Shown: piece by piece, positions 53,575-61,498 of the stretch
Layout: the number at the start of each line of letters is the position of its first letter
Position numbering within the stretch: the stretch's first letter is position 1
Source of the DNA: Umezawaea endophytica
GTDB lineage: Bacteria > Actinomycetota > Actinomycetes > Mycobacteriales > Pseudonocardiaceae
Assembly: GCF_025061645.1 (NCBI RefSeq)
Contig: NZ_JANYMP010000034.1
Coordinates: 27,102-91,101, forward strand
Direction of reading: 5' to 3'
Length of the DNA stretch: 64,000 nt
Program-made: the position numbers and the translations under genes
The notes under the pieces: model-generated
Databases searched by the model: none
The model's input: the letters and a program-made list of their open reading frames with translations, nothing else
What the model was told of the DNA's origin: nothing

Positions 53575-55041
53575 GTGTCACGACACGACGAGATAGCCGA
53601 ACTGCTGGACCAGGTCGGCCCCGGCCGGGTGACCGACTCCGCCTACGACACCGGGTGGCTGGCCCGGCTCGGGACCGTCGACGCCGAACTGTCGGACGGC
53701 GCGCTGGAGTGGCTCCGGCGCCACCAGTTGCCGGACGGGGCGTGGGGCGCGCCGCACCTCGACTACCACCACGACCGCCTGATCAGCACCCTGTCCGCCG
53801 CGACCGCGTTGGCGCGCAACGGGGACCCGGCCGACCGGCAGCGCGTCGAGCGGGCCGCCGCCGTGCTGCCGAACGACCTCAAGAGCCTGGACGACGACGC
53901 CGCGGGCGAGACGATCGGCTTCGAACTGCTGGCGCCCGCGCTGCTCCGCGAGGCGAGGGACCTGGGTGTCGTCGGTGACGAGGTGGACGGGGCGCTGGCC
54001 GCGCTCGTCGCGGAGCGCGAGGCCAAGCTCGCCCGCCTGCCCTCGGGGTTCGTCGACAACCGCTCCGTGCTCGCGCACTCCGCGGAGATGGCCGACGCCG
54101 ACGGCCGCCGCCTCGTCGACCTGGTGAACCTGTTGTCGCCCAACGGTTCGGTGGGGTACAGCCCGGCGGCGACGGCGTGGTACGCCTCCGTCACGGCCGA
54201 CGACACGGCGATCGGGTACCTCCTGTCGGTGGTCGGTGCCGACGGGGGAGTGCCGAACGTCGGCCCCATCGACGTCTTCGAGAACGCGTGGACCCTGCTC
54301 AACATCGGGTTGACCCGGTTCGACCGGCCGGAGGGCACGGACCGCCTGCTGTCCATAGTGGAGGACACCTGGACCCCCGGTCGGGGCGTGAGCTTCGGCG
54401 CCGGTTTCCGGCCGGAGGACGGCGACGACACGGCGGTCGCGTCCGAGGTGCTGTGCCGCGCCGGGCGTGAACCGGACCTGGAGGCGCTGTCCTCCTACGC
54501 GGGCACCGAGTACTTCCACTGCTGGCCGACCGAGCGGAACCCGTCGGTCAGCACGAACGTCCACATGCTCGGCGCCCTCCGCGCCGCAGGGCTCTCCGAC
54601 GACGACCCGCTGGTGCGCAAGGCGGTGGGGTACCTCGCCGTCAGCCAGGACGGTGCCGGTTCCTGGATCGACAAGTGGCACGTCTCGCCGTACTACGCGA
54701 CCGCGCACGCCGTGCTCGCCGGAATCGGTCTGCGCGACGACGTCTTCGCCGGGGCGCGGGACTGGCTGGTCCGGACGCAGCGCGCGGACGGGTCCTGGGG
54801 CTGCTACCTGCCCACCGCCGAGGAGACCGCGTACTGCCTGCAAGCGCTCACCGCGGCCCGGCGGCAGGGGGAACCGGTGCCGGAGGAGGTCCTCCGCCGC
54901 GGGTACGACTGGCTGGTCCGGCACGCCGCGGAGCCGTTCCCGTGGCTGTGGATCGGGAAGTGCCTGTACGCGCCCGACGTCGTGGTGAGGTCGGCGGTCC
55001 TGTCCGCGCTGGCGCTGGTCGAGGAAGAGCGGGAGTCCTGA
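53575..55041 (+). CDS. Class II diterpene cyclase (copalyl/labdadienyl diphosphate synthase-like)
   Basis: This 488-residue protein has the alpha/alpha-barrel pattern of bacterial CPP synthases. The protonation motif DxDD is D282-G-D284-D285, preceded by E281. QW-like repeats are visible (RHQLPDGAWG, SQDGAGSWIDKW, RTQRADGSWGCYLP). It lacks a class I DDxxD, so it stops at the cyclised diphosphate for the partner synthase. It starts (GTG) on the base after the class I stop and shares a base with the GGPP synthase start, so the three are strictly co-expressed. The hydroxylation state and stereochemistry of the product are unknown. Confidence 0.92.
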   Translation: MSRHDEIAELLDQVGPGRVTDSAYDTGWLARLGTVDAELSDGALEWLRRHQLPDGAWGAPHLDYHHDRLISTLSAATALARNGDPADRQRVERAAAVLPNDLKSLDDDAAGETIGFELLAPALLREARDLGVVGDEVDGALAALVAEREAKLARLPSGFVDNRSVLAHSAEMADADGRRLVDLVNLLSPNGSVGYSPAATAWYASVTADDTAIGYLLSVVGADGGVPNVGPIDVFENAWTLLNIGLTRFDRPEGTDRLLSIVEDTWTPGRGVSFGAGFRPEDGDDTAVASEVLCRAGREPDLEALSSYAGTEYFHCWPTERNPSVSTNVHMLGALRAAGLSDDDPLVRKAVGYLAVSQDGAGSWIDKWHVSPYYATAHAVLAGIGLRDDVFAGARDWLVRTQRADGSWGCYLPTAEETAYCLQALTAARRQGEPVPEEVLRRGYDWLVRHAAEPFPWLWIGKCLYAPDVVVRSAVLSALALVEEERES

Positions 55042-56117
55042 TGAGCGTGCACCCCGTGCGCACGACGAACCGCGTCGCCGCCGACCTCGACCTGGTCCGG
55101 CACGAGGTCGACGCCTACCTCGCCCGCCTGTTCGACCGCGCCCTGCGCGACAGCGCGACGGTGCTGGAACCCGGCTCGCCGGGACTGGCCCCGCTGCGGG
55201 ACATGGCGCTGGCCGGTGGGAAGCGGATCCGCCCCGCCTTCGTCTACTGGGGGTTCCTGGCGGCGGGAGGCGACCCGGACGACGACCGCGTGATCGAGGC
55301 GGGCGCGGTACTCGAACTCCTGCACCTCTTCGCGCTCGTGCACGACGACGTGATGGACGAGTCGCTCACGCGCCGATCGGCGCCGACGATCCAGGTCCAG
55401 TTCGCGGACCGGCACCGGGCGCTCGGGCTGAGGGGCCATGCCCAGCGCTACGGCGAGAACATGGCGATCCTGCTCGGCGACTTCGCCCTGCTGACGTGCA
55501 CCGAGGTCCTGCTGTCCCTGCCGCGCCGCGCCCAGCGGATCTTCTACCGCGCGGCCAACCAGCTCGTGCTCGGCCAGTACCTGGACCTGGAGAACGCGGC
55601 CGCGGTGGTGGTCGACGACGAGACGTCGTCGAGGACCGCGCTGCTGAAGACGGCGAGCTACACGGTCGAGGGACCGCTGCTCGTCGGGATGGCGCTGACG
55701 CCGACGGGACCGGAACTGGAACCGTGCCTGCGCGCCTACGGCCGGGCGGTCGGCCAGGCGTTCCAGCACCGGGACGACCTGCTCGACGTCTTCGGCGACG
55801 AGGCCGAGACGGGGAAACCCGTCGCCGGGGACATCACCCACCAGAAGGCAACCCGGCTGCTGGCCACCGTCCGGCGCAACGCGTCGGTCGGGGACCGCGC
55901 GCTGCTGTCGCTGCTCGAAGGACCGGCGGCGGGCGACGTCGAGCTGGAGTCCGTGCGGTCGCTGCTGCTGCGCACGGGAGCCGTCGACGACCTGGAACGG
56001 CTGATCGACGACCTCGTCGCGGAAGCGGTCACGGCCATCGCCGACGCGCCGATGCCCGCCTCCAGCAAGGAGGTCCTGACCGACGCGGCCCACTTCGCGG
56101 GCGCCCGCCGGTGCTGA
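55041..56117 (+). CDS. Polyprenyl diphosphate synthase, probable GGPP synthase
   Basis: This 358-residue trans-prenyltransferase has the first Asp-rich motif DDVMD (102-106) and the second DDLLD (245-249). GGKRIRPAF and the LGQYLDLE block are typical of actinobacterial GGPP synthases. Two bulky side-chain positions before the first motif (HLFALVHDD) suggest C20 chain length, but this is not decisive. It supplies GGPP to the class II cyclase encoded just upstream. Confidence 0.93.
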   Translation: MSVHPVRTTNRVAADLDLVRHEVDAYLARLFDRALRDSATVLEPGSPGLAPLRDMALAGGKRIRPAFVYWGFLAAGGDPDDDRVIEAGAVLELLHLFALVHDDVMDESLTRRSAPTIQVQFADRHRALGLRGHAQRYGENMAILLGDFALLTCTEVLLSLPRRAQRIFYRAANQLVLGQYLDLENAAAVVVDDETSSRTALLKTASYTVEGPLLVGMALTPTGPELEPCLRAYGRAVGQAFQHRDDLLDVFGDEAETGKPVAGDITHQKATRLLATVRRNASVGDRALLSLLEGPAAGDVELESVRSLLLRTGAVDDLERLIDDLVAEAVTAIADAPMPASSKEVLTDAAHFAGARRC

Positions 56118-56196
56118 CGGGGCGACCGCGGTCCACCGCCCGCACGTCGCCGACCGCGGGCTCCGGCACGACACTCGACGAGAACGGCGGACAACC

Positions 56197-57423
56197 ATGA
56201 CGAAGCCAGGAACCCGGCCGGACGCGCCGAGTCGTCCCCTGGTCGACTTCGACCACCACTCGGCGGACTTCCGCGAGCGCAACCACGAGATCATGGACGA
56301 CCTGCGGTCGCGGTGCCCGGTGGCCTACACCGAGTCGCACGGCGGTTTCTGGGTGCTGACCGACTACCGGTCGGTGGCGGCGGCCCTGCGCGACGACGAG
56401 CTGTTCAGCTCCTGCCCGTCCGTCGGCATCCCGCCGTCCCCGATCCCGACGGCGATCCTGCCCGCCGAGACCGACCCGCCCCTGACCGGTGAACTGCGGG
56501 CGATCACCGCCCGCCACTTCTCCCGCACGGCCGTCCAGGCGGCGGAGGAGGGCATCCGGGAGATGGCGGGCGACCTGGTCGACGCGTTCGTCGAACGGGG
56601 GGAGTGCGACGTCGTCGCGGAGCTGGCGACCCCGTTGCCCGCTCGGGTGATCCTCGCGATGCTCGACTTCGACCAGGACCGGTGGGCCGAGTGGGTCGAC
56701 TGCGTGCACGCCGTGCTGCACGACCGGAACAGCGACCCGGAGAAGGCGGCCGAGGCCGCGGGCAAGATCTTCACCACCATCTCCGAGGAGATGGAGCGGC
56801 GCACCACCGACGGTCTCGGCGGCGACCTGCTCAGCAGCATCATGCGCGGCACCGTGGAGGGCCGTCCGCTCGACGCGCTGGAGGTCACCATGTACGCCTT
56901 CGTGATGTTCCTGGCGGGCATGGACACCACGAGCGGGCTGTTCGGCAACGCGCTCGTCGAACTCGACCGGAGGCCGGACCTGCGCAGGCGGCTGATCGAG
57001 GACAGGTCGCTGTTCGGCGCGGCGACCGAGGAGTTCCTCCGCCGCGACACGCCGTCCCAGGGGCTGGCCAGGACGGTCACCCGCGACACGACGTTCTTCG
57101 GCCAGCGGCTGAGCGCGGGCGACTCGGTGCTGATGATGTTCGCCGCGGCCAACCGCGACCCCGAGGTGTTCGACCGTCCACATGAGATCGACCTGGACCG
57201 CCAGCACTACAAGCACTTCGCCTTCGGGATCGGGGCGCACCGCTGCCTGGGCGCGAACCTCGCGCGCACGATGTTCCGCGTGATGCTGGACGAGGTCCTG
57301 ACGCGGCTGCCGGACTTCCGCGTCACCGGTCCTGGCGAGCGGTTCGCCGACAGCGGCGAGATCCACGCGCTGCGGAGCCTGCCCATCGCGTTCAGCGCGG
57401 GTGCACGGCGCGGAACCGCCTAG
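56197..57423 (+). CDS. Cytochrome P450
   Basis: This 408-residue bacterial class I P450 has the I-helix AGMDTT (240-245), an ExxR motif in EEFLRR, and the heme loop FAFGIGAHRCLG with the Cys ligand at 350. It is the last gene of the diterpene operon and most likely hydroxylates the terpene scaffold, creating a position for further decoration or acylation. It needs an external ferredoxin and reductase; neither is in the window. Confidence 0.95.
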   Translation: MTKPGTRPDAPSRPLVDFDHHSADFRERNHEIMDDLRSRCPVAYTESHGGFWVLTDYRSVAAALRDDELFSSCPSVGIPPSPIPTAILPAETDPPLTGELRAITARHFSRTAVQAAEEGIREMAGDLVDAFVERGECDVVAELATPLPARVILAMLDFDQDRWAEWVDCVHAVLHDRNSDPEKAAEAAGKIFTTISEEMERRTTDGLGGDLLSSIMRGTVEGRPLDALEVTMYAFVMFLAGMDTTSGLFGNALVELDRRPDLRRRLIEDRSLFGAATEEFLRRDTPSQGLARTVTRDTTFFGQRLSAGDSVLMMFAAANRDPEVFDRPHEIDLDRQHYKHFAFGIGAHRCLGANLARTMFRVMLDEVLTRLPDFRVTGPGERFADSGEIHALRSLPIAFSAGARRGTA

Positions 57424-57438
57424 CGCGCGGGGCTTGCG

Positions 57439-57455
57439 CCTCAAGCAGCTTGAGG
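57439..57455. promoter_or_regulatory. MerR-type operator, SoxR-box-like
   Basis: CCTCAAG-CAG-CTTGAGG is a perfect 7-bp inverted repeat 16 nt ahead of the MerR gene. It begins at the last base of a possible -35 (TTGCGC, 57434-57439), with TACCAC (57456-57461) next to the right arm, the usual spot for MerR activators. It resembles the SoxR box (CCTCAAG...CTTGAGG) but has a 3-bp rather than 4-bp centre. Confidence 0.7.
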
Positions 57456-57470
57456 TACCACAGTGGGCCC

Positions 57471-58493
57471 ATGAACGACGACGAGCTGCACCCCATCGGA
57501 CACGCCGCGCGCCGCAGCGGACTGAGCGTGAGCGCCGTGCGGTTCTACGCCGACGCCGGGATCATCGAGCCCACGGCCCTCTCCTCGGCAGGGCACAGGA
57601 TGTACGACGTCCACGCCATCGCCCGGCTGGAACTGGTCCGCACCCTGCGCGAGCTGGACACGGACCTGGACGAGATCCGCCGACTGCTCGACGGCGACAC
57701 GACCCTGCACGACCTGCTCGTCACGCACCTGGAGATCGTCGAGCGCCAGGAACGTGCCCTGCGCGCCAGGCGGGCGGTGCTCAGGACCCTGGTCAAACAG
57801 GGCGGGACCACCGCTCGGACCGACCTGATGCACAAGCTCGTCTCGATGACCGACGAGGAGCGCGAACAGGCCGTCGACGACTTCTGGAACGACGTCGGCG
57901 AGGGCCTGGACGTCCCCGAGGGCTTCGTCGACCGGTTGCGCGCACAGCGCCCGATCCTGTCCGCCGACCCCACGGCCGCCCAGCTCGAGGCGTGGATCGA
58001 ACTGGCCGACCTGGTGGCCAGCCCGACGTTCCGCGCCGAGGTCCGCGCGTACCTGCGCGACACGTACTCCGCACCGGAGGCGCGAACGCTGGCGACCGAA
58101 CCGTTCCAGGAGTTCATGCACGTCACCGGGGCACCGCTGATGGAGGAACTCCTCGCCGCCCACCGCTCCGGCGAGTCCCCCGGGTCCCCGTGGGCCCAGC
58201 GTGCCGTCACTCGCTTCCTGGAAGCGGCCACCGCGCTGTCCGCCACCCCGCTCACCCCCGAGGTCCGGAACCGGATGGCCGACGGCTACCGGCAGGTACC
58301 CGACATCCTGCGCCGGATCGCCGAGGAGGACGCCACCTCCGAGACCCCCGTCTACGACGACACCCACGGCCGGTACGCGACCCTGGTGGCGTTGATCAAC
58401 GGAACCGACCAGGCCCACGACCCCATCCCGTACACCTGGATCGCCGACGCCATGAGCACCGACGCCCCGCCACGTTCCCAGGAGGTGTCCTGA
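57471..58493 (+). CDS. MerR-family transcriptional regulator
   Basis: This 340-residue protein has an N-terminal MerR winged helix (IGHAARRSGLSVSAVRFYADAGIIEP, then GHRMYD), a dimerisation helix (LREL-TDLDEIRRLL...ERQERALRARRAVL), and an unusually long C-terminal domain (about 120-340) of unknown ligand with no SoxR-like cysteine cluster. It probably regulates itself through the palindrome just upstream. It lies tail-to-tail with a flavoprotein gene (stop codons adjacent). The long helical C-terminus resembles small-molecule-sensing MerR proteins of actinomycetes. Confidence 0.9.
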   Translation: MNDDELHPIGHAARRSGLSVSAVRFYADAGIIEPTALSSAGHRMYDVHAIARLELVRTLRELDTDLDEIRRLLDGDTTLHDLLVTHLEIVERQERALRARRAVLRTLVKQGGTTARTDLMHKLVSMTDEEREQAVDDFWNDVGEGLDVPEGFVDRLRAQRPILSADPTAAQLEAWIELADLVASPTFRAEVRAYLRDTYSAPEARTLATEPFQEFMHVTGAPLMEELLAAHRSGESPGSPWAQRAVTRFLEAATALSATPLTPEVRNRMADGYRQVPDILRRIAEEDATSETPVYDDTHGRYATLVALINGTDQAHDPIPYTWIADAMSTDAPPRSQEVS

Positions 58494-59615
58494 TCAGCTC
58501 CCGGTGAAGGCGTTGATCAGGTCGTGGGGCGTGCCGTCGCCCAGCATCACGTGGAGGTCGGGCGCCTCGGCGTTGGACGCGGCGGTGCGCACGAACATGG
58601 CCTGCTCGTACGCGGTGAGCGCGGCCTCGACGTCGTCGGGGTGCGCGGCGATGGCCTTGCCCAGTTCGGCGCCGTCGTACAGCGCCAGGTTGGCGCCCTC
58701 ACCGTTGGGGGCGGTGAGGTGTGCGGCGTCGCCGAGCAGGGTCACCCCCGGCGTCCGGTCCCACCGGTGGTGCTCACCGGGGAGGTCGTGGATGTGGCGC
58801 AGGACCGGCGGGGTCTCGCCATCGGTGATCAGCGCGGTCAGCTCCGGTGCCCAGCCGTCGAACTCCCGCACGACCCGTGCGGTGGCCGCGGCGGGATCGG
58901 TGAAGTCGATGGCGGCGAACCAGTCCAGCGGCCTGGCGAGCATCACCCAGGTGTGGAGGTTCCCGCCGCGCTCCCGGTGGGCCAGGATCCCCTTCCCCGG
59001 TTCGAGCACCATCATCGCCCCGCCGCCGACGGTCTTCGCGCTGGTCGGGTGCCGGTCGTCGCCGTCGAACAGGTGGGTCTCGACGAACGAGAACCCGCTG
59101 TACACGGGCTTCGCCCCGGTCAGCAGCGGCCGGACTCGGGACCAGGCGCCGTCCGCGCCGACCAGCAGGCCCGTGGTGGCGGTGGTGCCGTTGGCGAACG
59201 CCACCTCGTGGCGGCCGTCGCCGAGGGCGCGGACACCGCTGACCTTGTGGTCCCACCGGACGGTGCCGTCCGGGAGCGAGTCGAGCAGCATCTGCCGCAG
59301 TTCACCGCGCTGCACCTCGGGGTTGCCACCCGTGCCGTCGTCCGGCACGTCGAGCAGGACGTTCCCGTCCCGGTCGAGCAGCCGCATCGCCTGGCGCCCC
59401 TCCAGGACGAGTTCGCGGAACCGCTCGGTCAGGCCCGCGGCCTCCAGCGCGGGCTGGCCGTTGTAGTCGCGGATGTCGAGCAGTCCGCCCTGCCCGCGCG
59501 TCGACGAGGAGGGTTCCGCCTCGTAGACCGTGGACGGGATGCCGTGCACGTGCAGCACGCGGGACAGCGCCAGACCGCCCAGACCTGCTCCGACGATCGT
59601 GATCGGTGTCGTCAT
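58494..59615 (-). CDS. FAD-dependent monooxygenase, TetX/UbiH-like
   Basis: This 373-residue class A flavoprotein has the N-terminal dinucleotide loop VGAGLGGLALSRVL, an internal GADGAWSRVR (the DG motif), and the FAD ribityl motif VTLLGDAAHLTAPNGEGANLALYD. TetX and related enzymes hydroxylate aromatic substrates, including antibiotics. The divergent TetR gene with twin operators is the usual setting for an inducible drug-modifying or detoxifying enzyme. ATG 59615 follows GGAGGAACCC. Substrate unknown. Confidence 0.9.
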   Translation of the reverse strand: MTTPITIVGAGLGGLALSRVLHVHGIPSTVYEAEPSSSTRGQGGLLDIRDYNGQPALEAAGLTERFRELVLEGRQAMRLLDRDGNVLLDVPDDGTGGNPEVQRGELRQMLLDSLPDGTVRWDHKVSGVRALGDGRHEVAFANGTTATTGLLVGADGAWSRVRPLLTGAKPVYSGFSFVETHLFDGDDRHPTSAKTVGGGAMMVLEPGKGILAHRERGGNLHTWVMLARPLDWFAAIDFTDPAAATARVVREFDGWAPELTALITDGETPPVLRHIHDLPGEHHRWDRTPGVTLLGDAAHLTAPNGEGANLALYDGAELGKAIAAHPDDVEAALTAYEQAMFVRTAASNAEAPDLHVMLGDGTPHDLINAFTGS

Positions 59616-59646
59616 GGGTTCCTCCGAACTCACTGGGCCGACCCCG

Positions 59647-59695
59647 TTGGATCGGCGCTCCAACAAGCTAGCACGCCTTTGGATCGGCGCTCCAG
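59647..59695. promoter_or_regulatory. Twin TetR operators between the TetR and flavoprotein genes
   Basis: A 16-bp element TTGGATCGGCGCTCCA occurs twice, at 59647-59662 and 59679-59694, 32 bp apart (three helical turns). Each copy is a partial palindrome (TTGGA...TCCAA in the first, TTGGA...TCCAG in the second). They sit in the 98-bp divergent region, so one TetR protein could control both genes. Confidence 0.75.
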
Positions 59696-59713
59696 TCGTG
59701 CGATGATGGGCCC

Positions 59714-60388
59714 ATGGGGAAGAGAACCGCGCCGCGATCCCCGCGACGCACGGACGGCCTGACCAGGGAGCGGATCATCCAGTCCGCCACCGAACTCCTG
59801 GACGGCGGCGGCGAGGGCGCGTTGACCCTGCGCGCGCTCACGCGCCGCCTGAGCACCGGCTACGGCGCGATCTACCACCACGTCGCGGACAAGGACGACC
59901 TGCTCGCGGCGGCCACCGACGACGTCCTCACGCGGGTGCTGTCCGGCGCGGTCGCCGGCCCGGACCCGCGCGAAACCCTGCGTGGCCTCGTCCTGGGCCT
60001 GTTCGACGCGATCGACGCGCACCCCTGGGTCGGGGCGGAACTCTCCCGGCAACCGTGGCGGCCCGCGCTGCTGGACTTCTACGAGCGCGTCGCCCAACTG
60101 CTGGACGCGCTCGCCGTCCCCGAGAGCGCGCGCTTCGACGCGGCGGGCACGCTCATGAACTACGTGCTCGGAGTCGCCGCGCAGAACGCCGCGAACGCCC
60201 GCCACCTCGCCGACAGCAACACGGACAGGTCGACCTTCCTGGACGCCGCCGCCGCGCAGTGGGCGCAGGTGAACCCCAGTCGGTACCCGTTCGTGCACGC
60301 GGCGGTGACCCGGCTGCGCGAGCACGACGACCGGGAGCAATTCCTCGCGGGCGTCGACATCTTCCTGACGGGCATCGCCGCCCTCTGA
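59714..60388 (+). CDS. TetR-family transcriptional regulator
   Basis: This 224-residue TetR-type repressor has an N-terminal HTH (TRERIIQSATELLDGGGEGALTLRALTRRLSTGYGAIYHHVADKDDLL) and a helical C-terminal ligand domain of the TetR_C type. It is divergent from the TetX-like gene, whose substrate is the likely inducer. It should bind the two repeats at 59647-59695. A hairpin overlaps its stop codon. Confidence 0.93.
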   Translation: MGKRTAPRSPRRTDGLTRERIIQSATELLDGGGEGALTLRALTRRLSTGYGAIYHHVADKDDLLAAATDDVLTRVLSGAVAGPDPRETLRGLVLGLFDAIDAHPWVGAELSRQPWRPALLDFYERVAQLLDALAVPESARFDAAGTLMNYVLGVAAQNAANARHLADSNTDRSTFLDAAAAQWAQVNPSRYPFVHAAVTRLREHDDREQFLAGVDIFLTGIAAL

Positions 60389-60411
60389 CCCACGGGCCGG
60401 GCGGGTGGGTC
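60387..60411 (+). terminator. Hairpin overlapping the TetR stop
   Basis: GACCCAC (60387-60393) pairs with GTGGGTC (60405-60411) around an 11-nt GC-rich loop; the left arm starts inside the TGA stop. No U-tract. Confidence 0.5.
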
Positions 60412-60971
60412 TATCGCCCGCACCGGGGACCACAACAGGTTCCACACATTCGCTATTGCACTCGACCGGATGCGTTCGCGAATGCCCCGCGTGCTTTCGG
60501 GCACCTTTCGGTGTAAATCCGGCTACACCGGTGACGGATGTCGGGAAATCCGAACCGGAACGACTTCACTCCCGTGTTGGTGGTGTCCGGGCGTACCGGA
60601 TGGGGGATTTCGGCTGCCCGCGGGAAGTCGTCGTGGACGGGAGGTGGGCGTGGGTCGATTCGCCTTTTCCGGACATAGCCGTCAGGGCGGGGAGGGGGTC
60701 CAGTGCCTGCTCGCGCCCGTGGTGAACAACGTCACTCCCCACTGGTCTAGTGGTGAACGAGACGGTGAACCTTTGTCGGCGACCGCACGTGTACGAGGTC
60801 GACATCACCGCGTCATCTAGCAGGACGGGCGTTCGGCTAGCATCCCCGTCGCCGCTCCAGCGGCGAATTCGTTCGGAGTGACGTCCTGAGCGCGTCCGAC
60901 TTTCGCAGTGGGAGGAGCGGCCCGACAATGCCGATCAAGACAGCGCACCGGTGCCGTCACAGGAGGCCCTC
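60412..60971. other. Intergenic region before the ESX-type locus
   Basis: These 560 bases hold no convincing gene. Short frames crossing it lack third-position GC bias. A TAGCAT at 60838-60843 could be a -10, but no matching -35 was found. The last bases carry the AGGAGG (60961-60966) of the next gene. Confidence 0.5.
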
Positions 60972-61463
60972 GTGAATCCGCAGCAATGGTTGGACGAGTA
61001 CGAGGCCAAGCTGGCCGACCTGAAGAAGAAGTCCGAGGACCTCCAGGAGAACTTCACCGCGTCCAGCGCGACGGCCACCAGCAAGGACGGCTCCGTCACG
61101 ATCACCGTCGGCCCCAACGGCGGCCTGCAGAACCTCCAGCTCGGCCGCCGCGCGATGGAGATGAGCGCCGCCCAGTTGACCGGGGCGATCCTCCAGACGG
61201 CCGCCGTCGCCCAGCGCCAGGCCGCCGAGAAGGTGCTCGGGATCTTCCAGCCCCTCGGCGAGGGCACCGAGGCGATGTCGATGGTCAGCGACGCGATCCC
61301 GGCCGACGAGGTCGACGCGGACGAGGACGTCGACGAGGTCGAGGAGCCCGTCGAGCCGCCACCGCCCGCGCACCGGCCCGCGCCCGCCGCGCCGACCGTG
61401 CGCCCGCCCACCAGGCCGCGCCCGGCGGCCGACGACGCAGACGACGACAACCAGCCGTGGTGA
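60972..61463 (+). CDS. YbaB/EbfC-family protein of an ESX-associated locus
   Basis: This 163-residue protein has the YbaB-like alpha-beta-alpha core (NPQQWLDEYEAKLADLKKKSEDLQENF... SVTITVGPNGGLQNLQLG...AQLTGAILQTAAVAQRQAAEKV) followed by an acidic and Pro-rich tail. In actinobacteria YbaB-like proteins often precede WXG100 and related type VII secretion genes. GTG 60972 is chosen because AGGAGG lies five bases upstream; an in-frame GTG at 60951 lacks that. It probably forms an operon with the next two genes. Confidence 0.85.
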   Translation: MNPQQWLDEYEAKLADLKKKSEDLQENFTASSATATSKDGSVTITVGPNGGLQNLQLGRRAMEMSAAQLTGAILQTAAVAQRQAAEKVLGIFQPLGEGTEAMSMVSDAIPADEVDADEDVDEVEEPVEPPPPAHRPAPAAPTVRPPTRPRPAADDADDDNQPW

Positions 61464-61498
61464 CCGGCTCCGGTCTCGACAGGAAGTAGGCAGGAACA

